64,000 bases of DNA from Neomoorella sulfitireducens (GCF_024733845.1 NZ_JANRHG010000005.1:121052-185051), one strand, 5' to 3'. Positions 44,251 through 53,873 are shown, counted from the first letter of the stretch. Notes: a model not told the origin generated them from the letters alone. Made by a program: numbers and translations.

Positions 44251-45111
44251 ATGGACTGCCCCCGGCTGGGACGGGTAGGTTACCTGAACTGCCTGCCCCT
44301 GTTTTACCCCCTGGAGACAGGACGGGTAAAAGTAGCGGCAAGGATAGTTGCCGACCATCCCGCTGTTTTAAATAAGGCCTTCCGGCAGGGGGAATTAGAG
44401 GTCACGGCCGTCTCTTCCCTGGCCTACGGGTTTTTTGCGGGAAACGCCCTGGTCCTGCCGGGACTATCTATTTCCTGCCGCGGCAGGGTCGGCAGCGTGT
44501 TCCTTTTAAGCCGGATTCCGGTTAAGGAACTCGAAGGCCGGACCCTTTCCCTCACCCCCTATTCGGCCACCAGTGTGGTTTTGCTGCGTATCCTCCTGCA
44601 GCGTTTTTATCATGTTGCCCCGGACTTTTTCACCCGGCCGGCCGGCAGCCCGCCGGAATGGCAACGGCCGGATGCCCTCCTTACAATCGGGGATGAAGCC
44701 CTGCAAATCGCCGGCGCCGGCCGTTTTCCCTTCGTCTACGACCTGGGTGAAGAGTGGTACCGCTTTACCGGCAAACCTATGGTCTTTGCCCTCTGGGTGG
44801 CCAGGAAAGATTTTGCCGCCGCCCACCCGGAAAAGCTGGCCGGGATCTGGCGGGCCTTACAGGAGGCCAGGGCCTGGGCAAAAGGCCACCCGGGAACCCT
44901 GGCGGCGGTGGGAGCCCGGCACCTTGGATTAGAGCCGGAATTCATCGAGGATTATTTCGCCCTTTTAAACTATGACCTGGATTGGCCGCACCTGGAGGGG
45001 CTTTTAACCTTTTACTACCTGGCCCGTGCGGAAGGGTTTCTCGACCATACGGTGGCCCTGGAGATCTGGGGGGGAGATAATGAAAGAAACTACCGCCTGC
45101 AAAGTGCTTGA
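44251..45111 (+). CDS. mqnA: Chorismate dehydratase
   Basis: This 286-residue protein of the MqnA family removes water from chorismate to give 3-[(1-carboxyvinyl)oxy]benzoate, the first step of the futalosine route. Its fold is that of periplasmic-binding proteins without a signal peptide; family blocks are LGRVGYLNCLPLFYPLE, AVSSLAYGFFAGNALVLPGL and YSATSVVLLRILL. ATG 44251 follows AAAGGAGGA by eight bases; an in-frame ATG at 44227 overlaps mqnE. Its end overlaps mqnC by 32 bp. Confidence 0.95.
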   Translation: MDCPRLGRVGYLNCLPLFYPLETGRVKVAARIVADHPAVLNKAFRQGELEVTAVSSLAYGFFAGNALVLPGLSISCRGRVGSVFLLSRIPVKELEGRTLSLTPYSATSVVLLRILLQRFYHVAPDFFTRPAGSPPEWQRPDALLTIGDEALQIAGAGRFPFVYDLGEEWYRFTGKPMVFALWVARKDFAAAHPEKLAGIWRALQEARAWAKGHPGTLAAVGARHLGLEPEFIEDYFALLNYDLDWPHLEGLLTFYYLARAEGFLDHTVALEIWGGDNERNYRLQSA

Positions 45112-46141
45112 CGGTGGACGTTTGAGTTTTGACGAAGCGGAGCGACTTTATCTGGAAGCCGGCCTGCTGGAACTGGGTTACCTGGCCAACCTGGTCCGCC
45201 AGAAGCTGCACCCGGAAGAGACGGTTACCTTTGTCGTGGACCGGAACATCAACTATACCAACATCTGCGTCAATGCCTGCCGTTTCTGCGCCTTTTACCG
45301 CCTGCCCGGGAATCCGGAAGGCTACCTCCTCACCCGGGAAGAAATCGGCCGGAAAATCGAGGCGACCCTGGCGGCCGGGGGGACCCAGATCCTGATGCAG
45401 GGAGGCCTGCATCCCGATCTGGACCTGGCCTGGTTTGAGGACCTCTTCTCCTGGATTAAATCCCGCTACCCGGTGACCCTTCATTCCCTGTCCCCGGTCG
45501 AGATCGACGACCTGGCCCGGAAGGAGGGGCTGCCGGTGTTGGAGGTTTTGCGGCGGCTAAAAAAGGCGGGCCTGGATTCCCTGCCCGGCGGCGGGGCGGA
45601 GATCCTCGTCGACAGGATACGCAGCCGGGTCAGCCCCCAAAAGACCGGTGCGGCCCGCTGGCTGGAAGTGATGCGTGCCGCCCATACCCTGGGGATGAAG
45701 TCAACCGCCACCATGGTTTTCGGCCTGGGAGAAACTATAGCCGATCGCATCGCCCACCTGGAAGCCGTCCGCCGGCTCCAGGATGAAACGGGAGGTTTTA
45801 CTGCCTTCATCCCCTGGAGTTTCCAGCCCGGCAATACCGAACTCGGCGGTTTGGAAGCCAGCACCACCGAATACCTAAAACTCCTGGCCCTTTCCCGTCT
45901 TTACCTGGATAACGTCCCCAACATCCAGGTCTCCTGGGTAACCCAGGGTACCAAGGTGGCCCAGGCGGCCCTTTTCTTCGGCGCCAACGATTTCGGTTCC
46001 ACCATGCTGGAGGAAAATGTAGTCCGGGCGGCCGGAGCTTCCTTCCGTGCCGAACTGGAGGAGATCCTTCACTGCATCCGGGCGGCCGGTTTTCGCCCCG
46101 CCCAGCGTGATAATGAGTATCATATTTTACGCTACTGCTAG
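45080..46141 (+). CDS. mqnC: Cyclic dehypoxanthinyl futalosine synthase (radical SAM)
   Basis: This 353-residue radical SAM enzyme cyclises dehypoxanthinyl futalosine. It has the C-x3-C-x2-C motif (CVNACRFCAFYR), LMQGGLHPDL, HSLSPVEIDDLA, LPGGGAEILVDRIR and the MqnC-type tail with GANDFGSTMLEENVVRAAG. ATG 45080 follows GGGGGGAGA. The later genes of the route (mqnD and the prenylation steps) are not in the window. The presence of both radical SAM enzymes side by side makes the pathway assignment firm. Confidence 0.96.
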   Translation: MKETTACKVLDGGRLSFDEAERLYLEAGLLELGYLANLVRQKLHPEETVTFVVDRNINYTNICVNACRFCAFYRLPGNPEGYLLTREEIGRKIEATLAAGGTQILMQGGLHPDLDLAWFEDLFSWIKSRYPVTLHSLSPVEIDDLARKEGLPVLEVLRRLKKAGLDSLPGGGAEILVDRIRSRVSPQKTGAARWLEVMRAAHTLGMKSTATMVFGLGETIADRIAHLEAVRRLQDETGGFTAFIPWSFQPGNTELGGLEASTTEYLKLLALSRLYLDNVPNIQVSWVTQGTKVAQAALFFGANDFGSTMLEENVVRAAGASFRAELEEILHCIRAAGFRPAQRDNEYHILRYC

Positions 46142-46235
46142 TCTGATTGAAGACCATGCACTACTTTAAGGAATTCCGTTCTTAAGCCCGGTATTTCACA
46201 TGCTTTATAAACATTCTACGCATACACATAAGCTC

Positions 46236-47039
46236 TTACAGCTCACGTATTTTTACCCCCTGGGCCAGGGCTTCTCCCGGCAAATTATACAGGGTATCTA
46301 AAAGGGCTACCTGGAAGCTGGCCGGTCCCCCGCAGGCTTCCGCCGCCTTTTCCGCCGCCAGGCCGTAATAAGCAAGGGCCGCTGCACCGGCTTCTACCCC
46401 GTTGGCTTCCACCGCCCGAAAGGCAGCAATTACGGAGGTGGCGGAACACCCGGTCCCCGTGACCAGGGTTAACATAGGATGACCATTATCCACCGCTATC
46501 AAGCGCCGGCCGTCACTGATATAGTCGGTTGCTCCGGTAACCACCACCACCGTACCCAGATCCTGCGCGATTTGCCTCGTCATCTCGGCGACCCGGGCAG
46601 GAACGCCCGCAGCATCGACCCCCCTGGTTTGCCCGCCCAACCCGGCCAGGCAGGCTATTTCCGAGGCATTGCCCCGCAAAATGTCGACGTGCAGTTCCTT
46701 TATAATCCTTTGAGCCGTGGCCGTGCGAAAAGGCGTGGCCCCTGCGCCTACCGGATCGAAAATTACCGGTATCCCGGCCTCCCCGGCTGCTTTGCCTGCC
46801 AGCAACATGGCTTCCACTACTTCCTGGGTCAGGGTGCCCATATTTAAGACCACCGCCTGGGCCAGCCTGGCCATATCGGCCACCTCTTCCGGGGCATAGG
46901 CCATGACCGGCGAAGCCCCGACGGCCAGCGTAACGTTGGCTGTAAGATTCGTGACCACTAAATTGGTAATATGGTGGACCAACGGCCGTTGCTCCCTTAC
47001 CCTCTGCCGCATGCTAGCGACTTTTTCTCCCCAGTTCAT
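46236..47039 (-). CDS. thiM: Hydroxyethylthiazole kinase
   Basis: This 267-residue enzyme phosphorylates 4-methyl-5-(2-hydroxyethyl)thiazole for thiamine salvage. ThiM signatures are PLVHHITNLVVTNLTANVTL at the N-terminus, VIFDPVGAGATPFRT, LRGNASEIACLAG and the ATP-site segment VTGTGCSATSVIAAF with the catalytic Cys. GGGAGG precedes the ATG. It stands alone; no thiE or thiD neighbour and no TPP riboswitch were recognised upstream, so regulation is unclear. Confidence 0.96.
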   Translation of the reverse strand: MNWGEKVASMRQRVREQRPLVHHITNLVVTNLTANVTLAVGASPVMAYAPEEVADMARLAQAVVLNMGTLTQEVVEAMLLAGKAAGEAGIPVIFDPVGAGATPFRTATAQRIIKELHVDILRGNASEIACLAGLGGQTRGVDAAGVPARVAEMTRQIAQDLGTVVVVTGATDYISDGRRLIAVDNGHPMLTLVTGTGCSATSVIAAFRAVEANGVEAGAAALAYYGLAAEKAAEACGGPASFQVALLDTLYNLPGEALAQGVKIREL

Positions 47040-47115
47040 GTTATCCTCCCTTTCTGGTTTAAGGATATAATACCATACTTACGGGATTCCCTTCATAAGT
47101 AATATGGAAAAAGCA

Positions 47116-47143
47116 TTAAACTCTATTTATTACATGGTATAAT
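47116..47143 (+). promoter_or_regulatory. Sigma-A-type promoter for the MFS transporter
   Basis: A perfect -10 box TATAAT (47138-47143) lies 16 bases after a fair -35 box TTAAAC (47116-47121), followed after about 48 bases by the ATG at 47192, with GGGGAGAG as the ribosome site. Confidence 0.55.
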
Positions 47144-47191
47144 AGGGTTATAATTTCTGGAAAAGTCCAGCTTGAAGGGGAGAGACAAAAG

Positions 47192-48580
47192 ATGGAAGAA
47201 AGCAGACAACTTCAGGCCAGTTCCAGGTATGTACTACTGGTATGTACACTGGCCTCTTTTTTGACACCTTTTATGGGAAGTTCTGTCAATCTAGCCATCC
47301 CCACCATTGGGGTGGAGTTCCAGGCCGGGGCCCTGGGCCTTAACTGGGTAGTCTCGGCCTTCCTGTTGACCTCGGCCGCTTTTCTCCTGCCCTTCGGGCG
47401 GCTGGCCGACCTTTATGGCCGCAAGAAAGTATTCCTGGCCGGCCTCCTGGGTTATACCTTGTTTTCTTTGTTATCGGCCCTGGCTCCTTCATTATCCTTT
47501 TTGATCGCCATGCGGGCCCTGCAAGGCATGAGCTGTGCCATGATTTTCAGTACCGCGGTAGCCATACTTATTTCCGCTTTCCCCGCGCAAGCCAGGGGCC
47601 GGGTCCTGGGAATTAACGCGGCGGCTGTATATACCGGGCTATCTGCCGGGCCTTTTTTGGGCGGCATAATCACCCATTACCTGGGGTGGCGTTTCCTGTT
47701 CGGGGTAAATACTATCCTGGGGCTGGCCGCCCTGGTCATTACCTTCACTAAACTCAAGGTAGAAACGGTGGGAGCGCGGGAAGAAAAATTCGATTTGGCA
47801 GGAGCTCTCTTATCCGTTCCCAGTTTAGCCGCCATCGTTTACGGGGCTTCCACTTTCTCCCTGGGAGCCTTCCCCAAGTTGCTTTTCTTCCTCGGCCTGG
47901 CAGGAATCCTCCTGTTTATCCACCAGGAAACGGCGGTTCCCTTTCCCTTGCTGGACGTCCGCCTCTTTAAATCCAGTACCGCCTTCACTTTTTCCAACCT
48001 GGCTGCCTTGATCAATTACAGCGCCACCTATGCGGTAGGCTTTATCCTTTCCCTTTATCTCCAGGTGGCAAGGGGCCTCGATGCCCAGGCAGCCGGCCTG
48101 ATCCTCCTGGTCCAACCCGTAGTCCAGGTGCTACTTTCGCCCCTGGCCGGCCAATTGTCGGACAGGGTTGAACCCCGTATCGTGGCCTCGGCAGGTATGG
48201 CACTTACCTCTATCGGCTTGTTTTTTTTCTCCCGGTTTAACTCCCAGTCCCCAATAGCCCTGGTAGTCGCCAATCTCCTGCTTTTGGGACTCGGCTTTGC
48301 TTTCTTTTCTTCCCCCAACACCAATGCGGTGATGAGTTCGGCGCCCAAAGCTTATTACGGCGTCGCCTCTTCTATCCTTGGGACCATGCGCCTCCTGGGG
48401 CAGTCCTTCAGTATGGCAATCGTCACCGTAATCTTCAACCTCTACCTCAGGGGAAGCCAGATCACCCCCGCCTCGGCCCCTCTACTGGTCAAAAGTATGA
48501 ATCTGGCCTTTTTTGCCTTTGCTCTTTTTTCCCTGGGCGGCATTTTCGCTTCGTTAGCCCGGGGACAAATCCACCAGTAA
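47192..48580 (+). CDS. MFS drug:H+ antiporter (DHA2/EmrB type, 14 helices)
   Basis: This 462-residue carrier has about 14 hydrophobic segments. Motif A is seen as GRLADLYGRKKVFL after the second helix, and the antiporter motif C region (INAAAVYTGLSAGPFLGGII) in the fifth. Such proteins expel hydrophobic toxic compounds. It has its own promoter and no regulator beside it. No specificity can be read. Confidence 0.93.
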   Translation: MEESRQLQASSRYVLLVCTLASFLTPFMGSSVNLAIPTIGVEFQAGALGLNWVVSAFLLTSAAFLLPFGRLADLYGRKKVFLAGLLGYTLFSLLSALAPSLSFLIAMRALQGMSCAMIFSTAVAILISAFPAQARGRVLGINAAAVYTGLSAGPFLGGIITHYLGWRFLFGVNTILGLAALVITFTKLKVETVGAREEKFDLAGALLSVPSLAAIVYGASTFSLGAFPKLLFFLGLAGILLFIHQETAVPFPLLDVRLFKSSTAFTFSNLAALINYSATYAVGFILSLYLQVARGLDAQAAGLILLVQPVVQVLLSPLAGQLSDRVEPRIVASAGMALTSIGLFFFSRFNSQSPIALVVANLLLLGLGFAFFSSPNTNAVMSSAPKAYYGVASSILGTMRLLGQSFSMAIVTVIFNLYLRGSQITPASAPLLVKSMNLAFFAFALFSLGGIFASLARGQIHQ

Positions 48581-48746
48581 AATTGCCCGATCCCATCTCA
48601 GTACACAAAGGGAATTAGACGCCACGATTTTTGGGAATAGGCCTGCCACTCCGTGCTGGTCAACAGTTTTAATGCCGAACGAACGATGGAAAACATGAAA
48701 ATGCACTTCCCTTGATATTTATGAGCGCCCAATACCTTTGATAAGT

Positions 48747-49031
48747 TCACTGGTTCAGCTTTTTTGCATCCATGTCTAAAGAATAAATAAAGACCAGAAT
48801 CTCAGCTACCATCTGGTACAGTTCAACGGGGATTTCCGAACCGATATCTAACCCTGTCAACATCTCCGCCAGGTGGGTATCCCGGTGAACAGGGACGCGT
48901 GCTTCCCTGGCCGTGGTAATGATTTTCTCGGCTATAGCCCCTCTACCGGAAGCCACAACCCGCGGTGCATTATCTTGTTCGCTGTTATATCGCAGGGCTA
49001 CCGCTTTTTTAAGCCCTTCCTGCTCCTTCAT
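48747..49031 (-). CDS. FlhB-like C-terminal-domain protein
   Basis: This 94-residue protein matches the cytoplasmic tail of the flagellar export protein FlhB (AVALRYNSEQDNAPRVVASG; EARVPVHRDTHLAEML; GSEIPVELYQMVAEILVF) without its membrane part. The autocleavage motif NPTH of real FlhB is not present. Such stand-alone genes (as ylqH in Bacillus) are common in Firmicutes. It follows a FliK-like gene on the same strand. Confidence 0.9.
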   Translation of the reverse strand: MKEQEGLKKAVALRYNSEQDNAPRVVASGRGAIAEKIITTAREARVPVHRDTHLAEMLTGLDIGSEIPVELYQMVAEILVFIYSLDMDAKKLNQ

Positions 49032-49067
49032 GGCAGCCTCTCCTTTACCCCGTTCCGGTGAAACAGG

Positions 49068-50411
49068 TTAAACCCTCTTATCCAGAAAGCCAATCCGGGG
49101 GCTGTTTTCCCCGGAAGCCATTTCCCAGGGTACAAGACAACGGGCAACAATGCCTGCCTGCCATTTATAATCATGCAGGTGGTAGCCCAAGCGGGCAAAG
49201 GTACCCTGTAAAGCCGGCCAGGATTCATTTATCAACCGGCCCACCCATTCCTTCTCCACTCTTCCCTGGACCCTGACCTCCCTCTGCCAGATGCTCAGTT
49301 CCAGCAACAGGCAGCCCAAATTTTTCGTATTAAGCAGGATAGTCATATTCAAATTCTGGCGATTAATAGGGTTATTCCCATTTCTCTCTTTTTTAATCAC
49401 CAGCTGCCCCCAGGTAGTTACGTCACTGTTTTTCCACAGGGGCAGGGTAAAATAAAGGTAGCCCTGGAATTCGTTTTCCCGGCTACAACTTTGGCAAATC
49501 AACTGCCCTGCCAGCTGCCTGGCAATCTCTTTCCCGGTTGCCAGCAGTTTAACATCAGTTTCCCGGCCTGTTTCCCGGGTGCCATCTTGAAGGGCTTGTA
49601 AAAGGTAGTCCAATCTTGCTACTAGCCCATTAACACCATCCCCGGCAGGTAACTGGGAGGATAAAAGGTTGCGTAACTGCGCGGCTACCTTTACCTCGCC
49701 TTCCTCCGGTTTAAGTACCAAAGAAGCCACCAGGGCCCTGAGTTCCTGGTAAAGAAGCCTGGCCTCCTCTCCCCTCTCCCCGGCCAGGCCGTCAATTAAA
49801 CCTGCCAGGAGAGGGATAAAACGGGCCAGGCGCGTCATCCCCGCCTGCTCCGGGTCTTTCGCCACCAGCATAAACTCCTGCAGGGACTTGAGGGCGCCCG
49901 CCCGGGGCCATGCTTCCAGCTTAAGGGCCTGTAAAACTACTTCTATACTTTCTTCGTCCTCACTGCCCAGGAGAACCAGGGCCTGTTTTGCCTGCTCTAA
50001 TAATTCTCGTTGCAACGGGAGCCTGCGGTTGATGAATTTTTGCACCAGGGAGCGGTGCAGGGGAGTGTCTTTAAGCCCCAGCCGGGTAAGCAGTTCCCCG
50101 TAAATGAGATCTGGAGTTAACCCGGTCCGGGAAAGGAGTTTGACCATGTAAAGGCTCCCCTGGCGTTCCCGGACCTGCAGGCTGACCAGATCGCCGGGAG
50201 ATAAGAAAAACGGAGAACGCGCCAGGATCTCCCGGCCTTCGAGCTCCAGGATATAATAGCCCGTTTCCAACCGGCCGAGCACCCTGCCCTGGAGTACCTG
50301 TCCCACTTCCCAGGTTAGCTGCCGGCTCCCTTTCACGACCCCTGCCCCGCCGGTAGCTATAGCTTTACCGGCCACAGCATTCAGGTTTGTCAAAATCAGG
50401 TTTATAGTCAA
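49068..50411 (-). CDS. FliK-like (flagellar hook-length type) protein, unknown role
   Basis: This 447-residue protein has a beta-rich N-terminal part (VGQVLQGRVLGRLETGYYIL), a helical middle and a C-terminal domain (WGQLVIKKERNG; MTILLNTKNLGCLLLEL) that resembles the C-terminal FliK hook-length control domain. In Firmicutes such genes pair with the small FlhB-like gene (ylqG/ylqH), as here. TTG 50411 is the apparent start. No other flagellar gene is in the window, so the role may lie outside flagella. Confidence 0.7.
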   Translation of the reverse strand: MTINLILTNLNAVAGKAIATGGAGVVKGSRQLTWEVGQVLQGRVLGRLETGYYILELEGREILARSPFFLSPGDLVSLQVRERQGSLYMVKLLSRTGLTPDLIYGELLTRLGLKDTPLHRSLVQKFINRRLPLQRELLEQAKQALVLLGSEDEESIEVVLQALKLEAWPRAGALKSLQEFMLVAKDPEQAGMTRLARFIPLLAGLIDGLAGERGEEARLLYQELRALVASLVLKPEEGEVKVAAQLRNLLSSQLPAGDGVNGLVARLDYLLQALQDGTRETGRETDVKLLATGKEIARQLAGQLICQSCSRENEFQGYLYFTLPLWKNSDVTTWGQLVIKKERNGNNPINRQNLNMTILLNTKNLGCLLLELSIWQREVRVQGRVEKEWVGRLINESWPALQGTFARLGYHLHDYKWQAGIVARCLVPWEMASGENSPRIGFLDKRV

Positions 50412-50543
50412 GCACCCCCGGGTAGTTGAGTTGCAGGCAGGTACTTAGCACCGGTTTGATAACTATAGTTATTCTAACATATCGGCAGAAGGGGCATGAT
50501 TTTAATTTATTTAGCTGTTTATCGAAGCGGGGGTTTATTGGTT

Positions 50544-51953
50544 TTACCCGGGGTTTCTGGTCGTAAATTCAAGCTGGCTGCTCATTACCTGTGCTTCCGC
50601 TAGAGAGTTTTCTCTAGATAACAGCTTCATTTCATTAAAAATGAAGAAGGCTGTAATCAGGACTGAAAGGCCGTCAGCAATGGGAGCCGTTAACCAGACG
50701 CCGTTGACGCCCCAGATGTGCGGCAAAATTAGTAGCAAGGGAATGAAAAACAACACCTGACGGGACAGGCTGAGTACCGCAGCCTTTACTGCTTTGCCGA
50801 CGGCCTGGAAATATTGCGAACATACAATCTGGAAACCGACTACAAATACCATGGCAAAGAATACAACCATCACGCTTGCCGTCATCGTGGTAAGAGTGGT
50901 ATCTCCTTTGGTAAATAACCCGGCAATCTCATCCGGCCAGATACGCAAAACCAGATAACCGGTTACAGAAACGCAGCTGGCAGCGATAGTCGCCATTTTT
51001 AACGTTGCCTTTACCCTTTCAAGCCGGCGGGCACCAAAATTAAAACCGATAAGCGGCTGCGCGCCCTGGCTGATGCCCAGGATAGGCATGATCATTAAAG
51101 CGATAATGCTCATCAATATCCCTACTGCCGACAGGCCTAAATCACCGCTGTATACCAGAACTGTCTTGTTCAGGATCACTTGTTGCAAGGAACTCGCAAT
51201 TTGCATTGCAAAGGGGGCAAAGCCTATGGAAACTATGTTCAAGACAACCGGCAGCCGCAGCCGGAAGTTTTTTAACTTTAATTTTACCAAACTGCGGCCG
51301 GTTAAATAATAGCTCAGTACCCACAGCGTGGCGAATAATTGGCCCAGCACGGTCGCCAGAGCCGAGCCCCTGATCCCCATTCCCAGATGGAAAATGAAGA
51401 TATAATTTAAAACACCGTTGATTAACGCGCCCAGCACCTGGGTGGACATGGCCATGACAGGATTGCCTTCCGCCCGGATAAAATTGTTCATTCCCATGCC
51501 GATGCTGCCAAATACCGAACCCAGCATGATGATGTGCGTAAAATCACGGGCATAAGGTAAAACCTCGTCACTGGCCCCGAACATTCTTAAGATGGGTTCC
51601 GGGAACGACAGGTAGAGAAGCGAAAAGCACAGAGGCAATAATACCAGCAAGGCGGTAGCATTGGCGGCTACCACTTCCGCCTCTTCCTTTTTTTGTTCCC
51701 CCAGCCGGATGGAAATCAATGCCGTAGCCCCGACCCCGATTAAAAGGGACAGTGCCATCAGGATTATCATTATGGGAAAAGCTACGGTTGTGGCGGCAAT
51801 AGCCAGGGGTCCAACTCCCCGTCCCACGAAGGCCCGGTCGACCACGTTATAGAGAGCGCCGCACAGCATGCCTACGATGGCAGGCCATGAAAAGCGCCAT
51901 AACAAGCGCCCTATGGGGGCGAATTCAAGTTCCTGGGAACGTTTGTCTGTCAT
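50544..51953 (-). CDS. MATE-family multidrug efflux transporter
   Basis: This 469-residue protein has 12 hydrophobic segments in two homologous halves and MATE blocks (FSWPAIVGMLCGALYNVVDR; GMNNFIRAEGNPVMAM; ISQGAQPLIGFNFGARRLER). It exchanges drugs or metabolites for Na+ or H+. It starts 15 bp after the MarR-type regulator gene on the same strand, so it is very likely controlled by it. Confidence 0.95.
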   Translation of the reverse strand: MTDKRSQELEFAPIGRLLWRFSWPAIVGMLCGALYNVVDRAFVGRGVGPLAIAATTVAFPIMIILMALSLLIGVGATALISIRLGEQKKEEAEVVAANATALLVLLPLCFSLLYLSFPEPILRMFGASDEVLPYARDFTHIIMLGSVFGSIGMGMNNFIRAEGNPVMAMSTQVLGALINGVLNYIFIFHLGMGIRGSALATVLGQLFATLWVLSYYLTGRSLVKLKLKNFRLRLPVVLNIVSIGFAPFAMQIASSLQQVILNKTVLVYSGDLGLSAVGILMSIIALMIMPILGISQGAQPLIGFNFGARRLERVKATLKMATIAASCVSVTGYLVLRIWPDEIAGLFTKGDTTLTTMTASVMVVFFAMVFVVGFQIVCSQYFQAVGKAVKAAVLSLSRQVLFFIPLLLILPHIWGVNGVWLTAPIADGLSVLITAFFIFNEMKLLSRENSLAEAQVMSSQLEFTTRNPG

Positions 51954-51968
51954 ATTAACCTCTTCCTT

Positions 51969-52445
51969 TCACAGGCGTTCGATTATTTCCGTTGCTCTTC
52001 TCAAGTTCTCTATTAAATCTTCCACCTCTGATCTCTTAAGTTGCTTGAGGATATTTAGGAGTATTTCTTGTTGCTCGGTCATAACCTTTTCCATGTGAGC
52101 TTTTCCCTGACCGGTGAGCACAACCAGGGTTTTTCGCCGGTCACCCGGTGCATCCATCCGGGCGATAAACCCTATCTCCTCAAGAGAATCTAAAAGCGTC
52201 GTAACCCCTCCCTTCTCCAGGTCAAGCTTCTTGCTGAGTTCACTGGGGGTAGTCTGGCCCTCGCAGTAAAGAAAGGATATTAATTTTTCCTGATTCTTCT
52301 TTAGCCTGATACCACAGCTCGCGCCGGCCCGATAGGCGCAAAGAAATTTCTGGTGATGCAGCCCGATAAATTTTATCAGGATCCTGTGCAGTTCCCTGGC
52401 TAATACTATATCTACATCTGCATGTTTTCCCGAGTCCGGGCCCAC
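51969..52445 (-). CDS. MarR-family transcriptional regulator
   Basis: This 158-residue winged-helix regulator has the recognition region TPSELSKKLDLEKGGVTTLL and the wing GFIARMDAPGDRRKTLVVLT. It lies upstream of the MATE gene in one operon, and its promoter carries an AT-rich palindrome over the -10 box. By analogy it should repress itself and the pump until a toxic ligand binds. The N-terminus has several possible starts. Confidence 0.9.
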   Translation of the reverse strand: MGPDSGKHADVDIVLARELHRILIKFIGLHHQKFLCAYRAGASCGIRLKKNQEKLISFLYCEGQTTPSELSKKLDLEKGGVTTLLDSLEEIGFIARMDAPGDRRKTLVVLTGQGKAHMEKVMTEQQEILLNILKQLKRSEVEDLIENLRRATEIIERL

Positions 52446-52527
52446 AGTCCTTGCCTCCCCGTATTATTGGCGTCTTCGTTATTATGTTTAGATCTGCAAG
52501 GTTTCTTTTTGGTTCAAAATTTTACAG

Positions 52528-52561
52528 TAAGAATTCTAACAAAAATTTGGGCCTAAATCAA
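52528..52561 (-). promoter_or_regulatory. marR promoter with overlapping palindrome
   Basis: On the minus strand, -35 TTGATT (52561-52556) and -10 TAGAAT (52538-52533) are separated by exactly 17 bases. The -10 box lies inside the near-palindrome TTAGAATTCTTA (52528-52539). The same architecture recurs at 53874-53907, so both promoters probably answer to the same MarR protein. Confidence 0.6.
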
Positions 52562-52631
52562 TTACTAAACCATAAAAAATTGGCATGGTACCGGGACGCA
52601 TTACTGCTATTATAGCTATCCGCTTAAAAGA

Positions 52632-52674
52632 TTATCACCTCTTCCAGGGAAAATCCCATGTGAAGAGGTGATAA
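52632..52674. terminator. Nested hairpin downstream of the radical SAM gene
   Basis: A perfect 13-bp inverted repeat (TTATCACCTCTTC / GAAGAGGTGATAA) encloses a smaller one (GGGA-AAA-TCCC). On the minus strand TCTTTTAAG follows, so it may terminate the radical SAM transcript arriving from 52744; the T-run is poor. Confidence 0.55.
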
Positions 52675-52743
52675 CCCATAAGTGAGATAAAAAGCCCGTT
52701 GAGTAAACCTTTCGTGCTCGGGGCAAAACCAGGCCACGTCTAG

Positions 52744-53625
52744 TTATAACCCGCGCAAGTAATCAGGCCGTAAGAGTTGCCAATCTCCATTTTTTAAAAT
52801 AGAATCAATCAACCTCAATAACCCTGCTTTATCTTGGCTCAAAGTACCTCTCAGGGCCAAATAATTCGAGGCGTGATTGCTTCTAAAAATACAATTTTCA
52901 ACCTCCAGGTTAGCGACCATAACCCTTAATTCCTCCAGGATTTCATGCGCCTCCGGGAGGGCAAATTTGCCTGATTGCATCTTGCGGTAAAGAACTGTAT
53001 TGGGTTCAAGCATAAGCACCAGCGCTGCCAGGTAATGCGGGTTGATTAGATTAATTATCCTGGCCGTCTCTTCTGCATGGCGCTTCGAGCGTTCACGATC
53101 GCGGCCCGCCAAACCCAGGATAACCGTAACCGACAATTTAAGGCCTGATTGGACGACAGCCCGGCCGGCCGCCACCATTTCCTTATCATTTACTCCTTTA
53201 TTGACCTCCGCCAGCAATTCAGGGTCCCCGGTTTCAACCCCCAGATAGGCTATGGTCAAGCCATTTTCTTTTAACCTGGTAAGATCTGCTACGCCCTTGT
53301 TCAGGATGCTGCGCGGGCCGGCGTAAATTCCCACGTGACGGAGCCCTGGAAAAGTTTTATATAGAATAGACAGCACTTGAATTAATTCTTCCGTGGGCAT
53401 AGCCAGGGCGTCGCCGTCGGCCAGGAACACCTTTTTTACATCTCCGTAGTACAACTTGGCCAGTCGAATATCCGTTTGGATCTCTTCAAGGGTTCGCACC
53501 CGAAACTTTTTATCCTTATACATCCCGCAAAAAGTACAACCATTGTGCGAACAGCCGATAGTTGCCTGCAGGATGAAGCTATCTGCTTCACTTGGTGGAC
53601 GAAAGACCATGCCTTCGTAACGCAA
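52744..53625 (-). CDS. Radical SAM protein with CX4CX2C cluster motif
   Basis: This 293-residue radical SAM protein carries the spaced motif CSHNGCTFC (C-x4-C-x2-C) near residue 24, typical of a coproporphyrinogen/Elp3-like subgroup of unassigned function. Other blocks are KVFLADGDALAMP, RHVGIYAGPRSIL and LGVETGDPELLAEVNKGVND. TTG 53625 is the start, with AAGGAGG ten bases upstream. It has a long leader of about 240 bases from a promoter at 53874-53907. Substrate unknown. Confidence 0.9.
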   Translation of the reverse strand: MRYEGMVFRPPSEADSFILQATIGCSHNGCTFCGMYKDKKFRVRTLEEIQTDIRLAKLYYGDVKKVFLADGDALAMPTEELIQVLSILYKTFPGLRHVGIYAGPRSILNKGVADLTRLKENGLTIAYLGVETGDPELLAEVNKGVNDKEMVAAGRAVVQSGLKLSVTVILGLAGRDRERSKRHAEETARIINLINPHYLAALVLMLEPNTVLYRKMQSGKFALPEAHEILEELRVMVANLEVENCIFRSNHASNYLALRGTLSQDKAGLLRLIDSILKNGDWQLLRPDYLRGL

Positions 53626-53873
53626 TTTTTAAAAGCCTCCTTGAGGTCGTTATCTGGAGTCCCACCCCCTAGTGGCAGGGCCCACCCACCTTCTCACGGC
53701 ACTTCTAATTGCTGTTGTCCCGGTGAGAAACAGGCTCTCCTTGGGACGTTTCAGGAACAAAGAGTTCGTGCGCGTTGTCGAGTTTTGAACCGGCATTGGC
53801 GATATGGTGCCGGGGGGCAATCAATTCATGATTGCAAGTTACTATTTGGGTTAAATGGTTAGATTTTATACGG

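Noticed and set aside
47040..47191. TPP riboswitch before thiM
   Set aside because: The conserved CTGAGA and ACCTGA boxes of the element are not present, and the gap contains the MFS promoter instead.
53640..53870. Riboswitch in the leader of the radical SAM gene
   Set aside because: The leader is G-rich with a small CCCT/AGGG hairpin, but no known riboswitch core could be matched by eye.
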